Source: Phlegmacium glaucopus (Eukaryota; Basidiomycota; Agaricomycetes; Agaricales; Cortinariaceae). From it: a stretch of 64,000 nucleotides of DNA. The position numbers and the translations under genes were made by a program. The stretch lies in the NCBI GenBank assembly GCA_015039465.1, contig MU130262.1, positions 105,219 through 169,218 on the forward strand. The letters are read 5' to 3'. Under the pieces are notes generated by a model, which did not search any database, was not told where the DNA came from, and was given only the letters and a program-made list of their open reading frames with translations. Numbering within the stretch: the stretch's first letter is position 1; each line of letters opens with the position of its first letter. Positions 57,905 to 64,000 of this stretch are shown piece by piece.

Positions 57905-58700
57905 CCATCATCTATCACGATGTTATTAGCTTCGGAAACACATGTCCATATCCATATATGTCAACCGTGACAGCTGTGAGACTGCTTGGTGCTTCCCAGG
58001 CGTTGGCCATGCCGAACTTGAAGGCCGCGTTGCAAAGGTGTTGAGATTCTTGAGAATAAAGAGGAGTGCACTGCCTTGGTAGTACTTGGTTGGGCAGAGT
58101 CAATAACCGTGTTGAGTGAAGGTGAAGGCGACTGAATTGAGCTGAGAGTGAGGTAACCGGGTCGTTATTCCATGACCCGAGGTAGCTCGAAATCTGGGCC
58201 ATTCTCCAGCCTGGTAAGGTAAAACAATGTTATATAAGGGGATTTTGAGGTCATCTGACCAACTTTTAGTGATAATAAAAATATTTACCCTTTTTTTGAA
58301 CATAAGAAATCTCTGAAAACATTGGAGATATGTTCTCAGAGCTTTCCCATCATGGAGGAATACCTTTTTGGGCAGAAACATGCCTTAATCCTTTTTGAGG
58401 AGGCCATCCCAGGCTATGCCTTAAGGTTTTTTGATCTGCCCCGGGCAATTTTGGTAATCCCGGCTCGCCCTTGGCGAATACTTCAGCTCGCGCAAATGCA
58501 CATCACACTCTCCGCAAGCGATTCGGTAAAGACATGAGAATTTTCCTTTTTTTGATGGCCCTATTTAACTCGTACAAAAGTAGTGACCATAAACATCAAG
58601 GTGGCGTGAACAGGCGTGAACGCTAAATGTGATGAGCTCCCAGAAGGGATATAATTTTATGAATGTTTTCAGATGTTCTCATGACCATGTAGGGTCCACA

Positions 58701-58710
58701 AATTATATAT
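58701..58710 (+). promoter_or_regulatory. TATA-like element of PLAC8 gene 3
   Basis: AATTATATAT after CCATGTAGGGTC, about 40 bp before the ATG. The motif is shared with PLAC8 genes 1 and 2, but the spacing to the ATG is shorter because of a deletion. Confidence 0.5.
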
Positions 58711-58747
58711 TGCTCCGTAGTGATATCTTCTATCCCCAGTCCTCATA

Positions 58748-59345
58748 ATGGCTTACCCGCCCAACCCAGGAATGTCCATTAATGTGTCTATCACTGCAAG
58801 CACCCGAAATATGAAGAACCTCCCTATGGGCCCTAATGGGCGCGAGTGGAGCAATGACTTGAGTAGTTGTTGTGGGGACTGTTCAACCTGTAAGCGCAGC
58901 GTCTTGGCAGCGCCTCCATCAAAGAATGTCATACTAATCTTGTTCCCTCTGGAAGGCCCTGTTGCATTTATCTGCCCATGCATCACCTACGGCAGAGTCA
59001 GGCGTCGATACGAGCATCTTAACTCCAGAGGGTACCCTGATCCCAAAGGTGGCGAATGCTGCTCAGGCGAATGCTGCTGCCACGCCATTGCCCTTTTTGT
59101 CTGCATGGGATGGGCATGGCGGGTAAAACTGCTCAGTCTATCTTATTATATTATCCACAATATTGAATTACTATTGCCAGATGTGTAATCGTTCCGACAT
59201 CCGAAAAAGATACTCTATCAGGGGTGGATGTTGCAGTGATTGTGGCACCGCATGCTGCTGCACTACTTGCGAACTTGTCCAGGAATCTCGAGAATTGGAA
59301 CTAGAGGAAAGTACCTATCCTCAAGGAATCCGAAGGAAGCGTTAA
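58748..59345 (+). CDS. PLAC8 family cysteine-rich protein 3
   Basis: Exons 58748-58889, 58956-59122 and 59181-59345; about 157 residues. More diverged than the pair at 44.8 and 46.8 kb: GREWSNDLSSCCGDCSTC, VAFICPCITYGRVRRRYEHL (the usual AWC is AFIC), GGECCSGECCCH, RYSIRGGCCSDCG, CCTTCELVQESRELELEE and a longer basic end (GIRRKR). The N-terminus has a short insert (INVSITAS). Splice sites and exon 2 length are conserved and no break is seen. It may have changed function, since the first PLAC8 motif is altered. Confidence 0.87.
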
Positions 59346-60476
59346 CTTCATCATTCATTGGTGCCAGTGTACATTGTTCCTAGCTTTCAATCCCCTTCAG
59401 TAAAATATTATGGACCTGTTTGTATTTCTGACGGCTCAACTATTTTCTTTTGATCTATCCTTTCTGTGATAATGATCATCCCAGTGAACTTAGAGTAGTA
59501 TGCCCGAAACCGTCGGATTATGATCAATTTACTTCCGTCTCTCTCTGGCCCCCAAACGCTAAAGACATTCGCTGGCAGTGAGGTATGTAAAAATAGCTGG
59601 TCAACCAAAATTAACGCCTCTGTAACTACGAGCATCGAGGCGGAGGTTCTAAGAAAGTAGTTCTTATTTAGTTTTTTTTCCCAGTACATATACGGATGCC
59701 TGGAAACTTTAATCTAAAAATAGTTGTTCTAAACTTTGAAGTGCTGGCAAACTACGGTTTAGGGAGAACTAAAAAATTCAACGAGCGGACAGTCAGCTGA
59801 GCCCATGAATATTTCTAAGTATTCTCAATAATCTGGAAGTTTGTCTCGCTTGTTTCCTGAGATTCCGAGGCTCGAGCTTGGACTCGGGTAAGTATAAATA
59901 TAAATACAACATGTTGGTGTTGGGATGCCATCGAGAAGGTTATGTCATTGAGTATTTTCTGATCCAAAGCATCAGAAAATGGATAGTAATAGATGATGTA
60001 TATTTAGGTTAGAATACTAAGAGTAAGTTTGGGCAAGGGTTTTTTGACTGAAACAAGGGCCCTGGGGCCTGATCTATGAGAAAAACAATCTAAGATGAGC
60101 TGTGATGGGCGAAAGGGTCCGAGAAGCATAGAAATATAAGATGGGTAATATATAGGTCTAGGACATATGTGTTGAGTCACGGAAATATATGGTGAGGAGG
60201 ACTGCTGTGAAAAATACTCTGATGTCGAGCAGCGATGTTTAACGGGTTGGGTGTTGTGGCAGTAACGAACAAGGTACAACCCAGATCTTCGCGTAGACAA
60301 GATTCTATGTTCACTTCTTCGGACTTCCTGGTGTTCGCTTAGAATAAAAAGATGGTACCTAAGGCCTGCCGCGTGTCTGTTGTAGTAAGAAATCATTATA
60401 TAATATCGATACCATTTTCTCCTCAGTTGAGAAGTATCGCAAACTCAATCTTGGGCCTCGAGGTAAACGACAAGGT
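59346..60476. other. Intergenic region with a ~0.4-kb insertion relative to duplication B copy 1
   Basis: Aligns with 47412-48095, except that about 59950-60410 has no counterpart there. The extra piece opens a minus-strand frame (60004-60396) with no recognised family and could be an LTR-like insertion. Confidence 0.45.
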
Positions 60477-60480
60477 GACT

Positions 60481-60692
60481 AGGACCCTGGGAAATACCAG
60501 ATCCCGAAAATGGGGTTTTGTTCGCACAATTTGGCTGTTTTCGTCCGGATGGCACCTGGCCTCCTCCCAAAAATTTGGTTTTGGCCTGGACATCAGGATC
60601 TAGCCATATTTTGGCTGAAAACTGTTGGGATTGACAGATCTGGCCTTCTCTGTTTTTTGGATAGGGATCTGCCATTTTCTGGTATTGCCCGG
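60481..60692. mobile_element. 212-bp MITE, empty site present in duplication B copy 1
   Basis: Starts AGGACCCTGGGAAATACCAG and ends CTGGTATTGCCCGG, an imperfect inverted repeat around CAATACCAG/CTGGTATTG. It is flanked by GACT (60477-60480 and 60693-60696). Copy 1 at about 48100 reads straight through AAGGTGACTGGAATGG without it. Confidence 0.8.
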
Positions 60693-60696
60693 GACT

Positions 60697-61151
60697 GGAA
60701 TGGTTTAACAATAAAATATAAATAAATTTTATGTCAAATGCCCAACAACAATGATTTACCTACCACGCACATCTGACCCTTTCGCACTGGATTACATTGT
60801 GGTTATCTACACGGCCTTTGAGCCAAAAATGGGGAGATTGCAAAAAAAAGTTATGGGCCTGACGGAACCAAGTTACCAGCTCATGTCCGCGATTAAGTAT
60901 TTGAAAATGTTACCGGGGGTCCCCAGATATGTCGACTGCGTTGCACGCAGATGGGTGATTTAATAGTTTATTTAACTTGCCACCAAAAAAAAAGGTATAA
61001 AATGTTATGTAATCAATTAATTTGAAATGAGAGAGTGACTAGTTGAATTTACACCGTGTGTACTGGGTAACCAACCAACACTGAGCCGACTTCATTTGCA
61101 GCAACCAGAGCTCACCTGCTCACAGGGCCAAGCATAGCTATAATACAACAA
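60697..61151. other. Upstream region of the F-box pseudogene
   Basis: Aligned with 48110-48605 of copy 1, with small insertions. No gene visible. Confidence 0.45.
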
Positions 61152-62022
61152 ATGGTTGTCGAGCTTCCCGCCGAAATACTGATCCAAATATTCTATATTG
61201 CAACTGATGAGGACATCATTATCCACCATGGATTGCGTACCGTAATGGCAGGGTCGGCGTGGTAAAAAGATAGAGACAATTGGAAATTAAGGTCGCCTCA
61301 AGAAGCTATGAAAATATTGCAAAGGCGAAGTTACGCAATGAAGGTGAATATTATCTTTGCATCGTGCCCGGCTATGTGTTCTTACCTAGCTTTGATCAAT
61401 TGGCAATTGTTTCTACTTGTAAACGCTGGCGGGACTTGGGTTTTGAATGCCTCTTCCATTGCTTATACCTCTGCGATGCAGACAAGGTTGAATTCACTCT
61501 GTGCCATTCTCAACTCATCATCTTCCATAGCCACCCCAGTAACTTCATCTTGTGGTTGGTGGACCAGGAGAATCCATATTTCGCGCTTCTACATTACTCC
61601 ATTCTATACCGCATTGAATACCGCACGCAACAGCATCAACACCACAAAGGACAATGTCGAAAACGCGGTTGTATCTGTTATACAGCATTGTCCTAACCTA
61701 GAAATCTTCGTCGAACAACCACTCAAAACTGCTTTTGGACCTGTTGCTGACGCGCTGAAAACCTACGCCTCGCGATGGCTGCGTACAGTGCAATGGAATG
61801 TAACTGAGACACCCTCTCTAAAGTCATTTGGGCACTCGATTCGCTGCCCCATCTCACATCCTTCTGAACTTATGCATCAGATCCTTGGCATGTCCTACCC
61901 CGCCGCTTGCTCTAAAAACTCCGTCATGAGGCTTCGTAATGAGAGTTGCTGCAAATGGGATAATAGAAGGGGTAAATCCGTTGCAGAGCCAAGCCTAGCG
62001 CATTCTTGATCAGTTGGCACCG
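61152..62022 (+). pseudogene. F-box-like protein paralogue, truncated and rearranged
   Basis: Corresponds to 48606-49470. It starts MVVELPAEILIQIFYIATDED but TAC has become TAA after GSAW (about 61263). Several small indels follow (for example VTETPSLKSFGHS where the frame is lost). From about 61890 to 62022 the sequence is the reverse complement of 49365-49495 of the intact gene. The rest of the gene, including the acidic tail, is absent. Non-functional. Confidence 0.85.
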
Positions 62023-64000
62023 GGGATGCTGTTTCTCCTCAATGTCGTGGGCGATTTCTTCATCGAGATCAATCTCGATGCATTAGAAGCGAAACTCTGC
62101 CCCATCAGCAGTCAGTTTTCACAAAGACCAGCTCGGTTTACAATAGAGTGGAGCGATCGATATTCCATTCACGAATGAGGTGAGGTTGGCAGGTCATTTT
62201 CATCGGGGGTCTCGTCGATCGTGGAACTGCAGCCGACCCAGCCGCTTGATACAAGTCAGTCGCAGCCTACGTTTCTCCGCAAGGCCTGTTTCCTTCCTCC
62301 GCATGCTAACTCTACTCACGATATATGTCGAAACAATTTGAAATCAGCCTATCCCCCATTATTGAAGACACGCATACATTTGCCGATACCTTACGAGGTT
62401 CGAATAGAGTGGGAATTAAGCCTGCGACCACTGATACAGTAGATAGCTCAGGATCAAGTTACGGAGAGTTGATACAGAAGAAGGTACCCTTATCTCCAAG
62501 CCGAAGCCGAGCACATTCTTCTTGTTTTTTTGCCGTCGATGTCGGATAAAGCTTTCAAATAACCTTGACCTTGAGCTCGGCGTGGTGTGGACTGGATCGG
62601 TTCTTCTAATTCGAGTCGTCATCATGCATGAAGCCCATTTAACCCATTTTCAATCCGGCTGGCCTCCCATGATTTTGCTTTCCGATTATCATTATTCCCC
62701 CCCCCCTGGTACCCTCCTCTGCTCTATTTTGCCATTCCAGTATCTTTCACATTCGATATGATCATATATTCATGTTTTTCCACATTCCAACCCGCCTACA
62801 TGGATTTATCATTACGCCTGGAGCTTTCCATTACAGATATCCCGTTCCCATGTGCTCATGTATAAGATTGATTATACTCAAATTATTCAAACGATTTGAA
62901 TGATATTTGTGTCATCTGAACGATACTTCATCTCACTACCAAACTAGGGTCATCCTTTTTTTAGAAATATTCACACCCCCTCATTTCTGATTCAGAATTC
63001 TCATCTCAAAAAGTTTGCACAGGAAAGTCTCGAGTTTTGTCTTTCGAAAACCTTCCTGTTACATCGGACAAAACATGTACTCCCTCGAAAGATAAAGCGC
63101 AACCGTGAATCCGTAAGGTCGTGCCTCCGAGTCGCAGATCCCGTCGCGGTTGTTTCTAATTTTTACTCATGAGAAAATCAGCAGTGCTATCTTCGGGCGC
63201 CGGCGCTAGCCTCGCTCCAGGACTGATGTCTTCCTTGATATCGAGAAGTTAGACAGGTGTCTTTCAATGTCAACGCCTTCGCGTCTCGCAACATGGCATA
63301 TTCGCAATGCGTACGTTATCTTTACAGTAGTTATCCCATGTGGGCGGTCCTCAGAAAGGTACCGAACGAGGAGCAGGTTCCCTCAAACTCCTTGCCATGG
63401 TTGACCATGATTCATGGCCAACCCTAGAATATCTACTGGCAGACTCCGTCTCAACCAAGGAGCCGCTAGCTTTCATGATCCAAAACTCTAAGTTTCCAAG
63501 TCCGGCTCGGGATCAGTAAGATCAGACCCTTTTTTTTGCGGGGATATTATAATTTATATTTGGATCAAATGCTTACGGAACGTTCGCGTCATCAATGATC
63601 GGCAGAATGTTTTTTTGATGAGCACTGCCAAGTGCTGCCCTTGTGAGGTAAACCTGGGGAAAATCTGGCAAAACCTATGTAGGCTCAACTAAGTCCTCTC
63701 AAAACGTGAGAGGGATTTATAAAAAAAGTCCGCGTTTCATCAGGGCAGTGCATAGTTTTAATCAGAAACTGCCTTTCCGCCAGAAACCCGGGGTTTCTTC
63801 TGCATTTGGTAGAAACTCTCCCTCCATCAACTGATGGGCTTCTTCCAGGGATTAGTAGAGCTGAGTGCTGCAACGGTGATGTGAAAATATACTCTAGCCC
63901 TTGCGTAATTACTCTAATCGACCCATTGTCCTATGCTTAAAAACCAGCCAAGAAACGCGAAAAAAGCCGAAAAAGAAGGAAAATCCAATACACTATATGC
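62023..64000. other. Right end: unassigned segment, tail of duplication B, then nothing recognised
   Basis: 62023-62640 does not match duplication B copy 1. A frame at 62325-62549 (MSKQFEISLSPIIEDTHTF) has no recognised family. 62640-63215 matches 51900-52505. 63216-64000 shows no convincing gene on either strand. Confidence 0.45.

Larger units (their letters stand above)
57905..63215. repeat. Segmental duplication B, copy 2 (degraded)
   Basis: Same gene order as 45825-52505 but with a broken F-box gene, a local inversion, a ~0.4-kb insertion near 59950-60410 and a 212-bp MITE. The homologue of the gene at 50852-51900 is largely missing. Confidence 0.78.

Noticed and set aside
63685..63873. 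Minus-strand ORF at the right end
   Set aside because: 62 residues, no family, no flanking exons; likely chance.

Overview
The window is from a filamentous basidiomycete, almost certainly an Agaricomycete. Genes carry many 45-70 bp GT-AG introns, often with CTAAC-like branch sites. The families present (NACHT-WD40 NLR-like genes, Plavaka transposase, PLAC8 proteins, a fungal S41-like secreted peptidase) are typical of mushrooms. All identifications are by eye from translations; no database search was run.

Layout. 1-626: 3' end of a cytochrome P450. 777-7545: a segment holding eIF3g (minus strand) head-to-head with a NACHT-WD40 gene (plus strand). 27062-33420: a near-identical second copy of that segment. 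Between the copies lies about 19.5 kb of nested transposons. A decayed Plavaka transposase (25241 to about 11384, minus strand) is split by a Ty3/gypsy element (12503-21688, 5-bp duplication ACCCA). The gypsy element is itself invaded by a 1.5-kb element and by a gapped inverted-repeat block. A copia-type solo LTR lies at 8905-9166. 34524-40646: a hAT transposon with an 8-bp duplication, containing an 838-bp MITE and another insertion. 41150-43888: a helicase fragment and two related CAGGACCCC-ended MITEs.

44810-63220: a gene island with two PLAC8 genes, an F-box-like gene, a serine-rich unknown gene and a 16-exon S41-like peptidase gene. It is followed by a second, degraded copy of the PLAC8/F-box block (about 57905-63215), which carries a third PLAC8 gene, an F-box pseudogene with an internal inversion, and a 212-bp MITE absent from the first copy.

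The genes do not form an operon or pathway. The themes are recent segmental duplication, nested transposition that can be ordered from target-site duplications, repeated CGA-to-TGA decay in transposons, and duplication and divergence of an NLR-like gene with nearly identical WD40 repeats. There are two runs of N (14061-14935 and 32280-32379); the second may be an assembly artefact. I did not find convincing evidence for a wholly new kind of system. The strongest leads are the NLR-like duplication and the nested insertions with exact target-site duplications.
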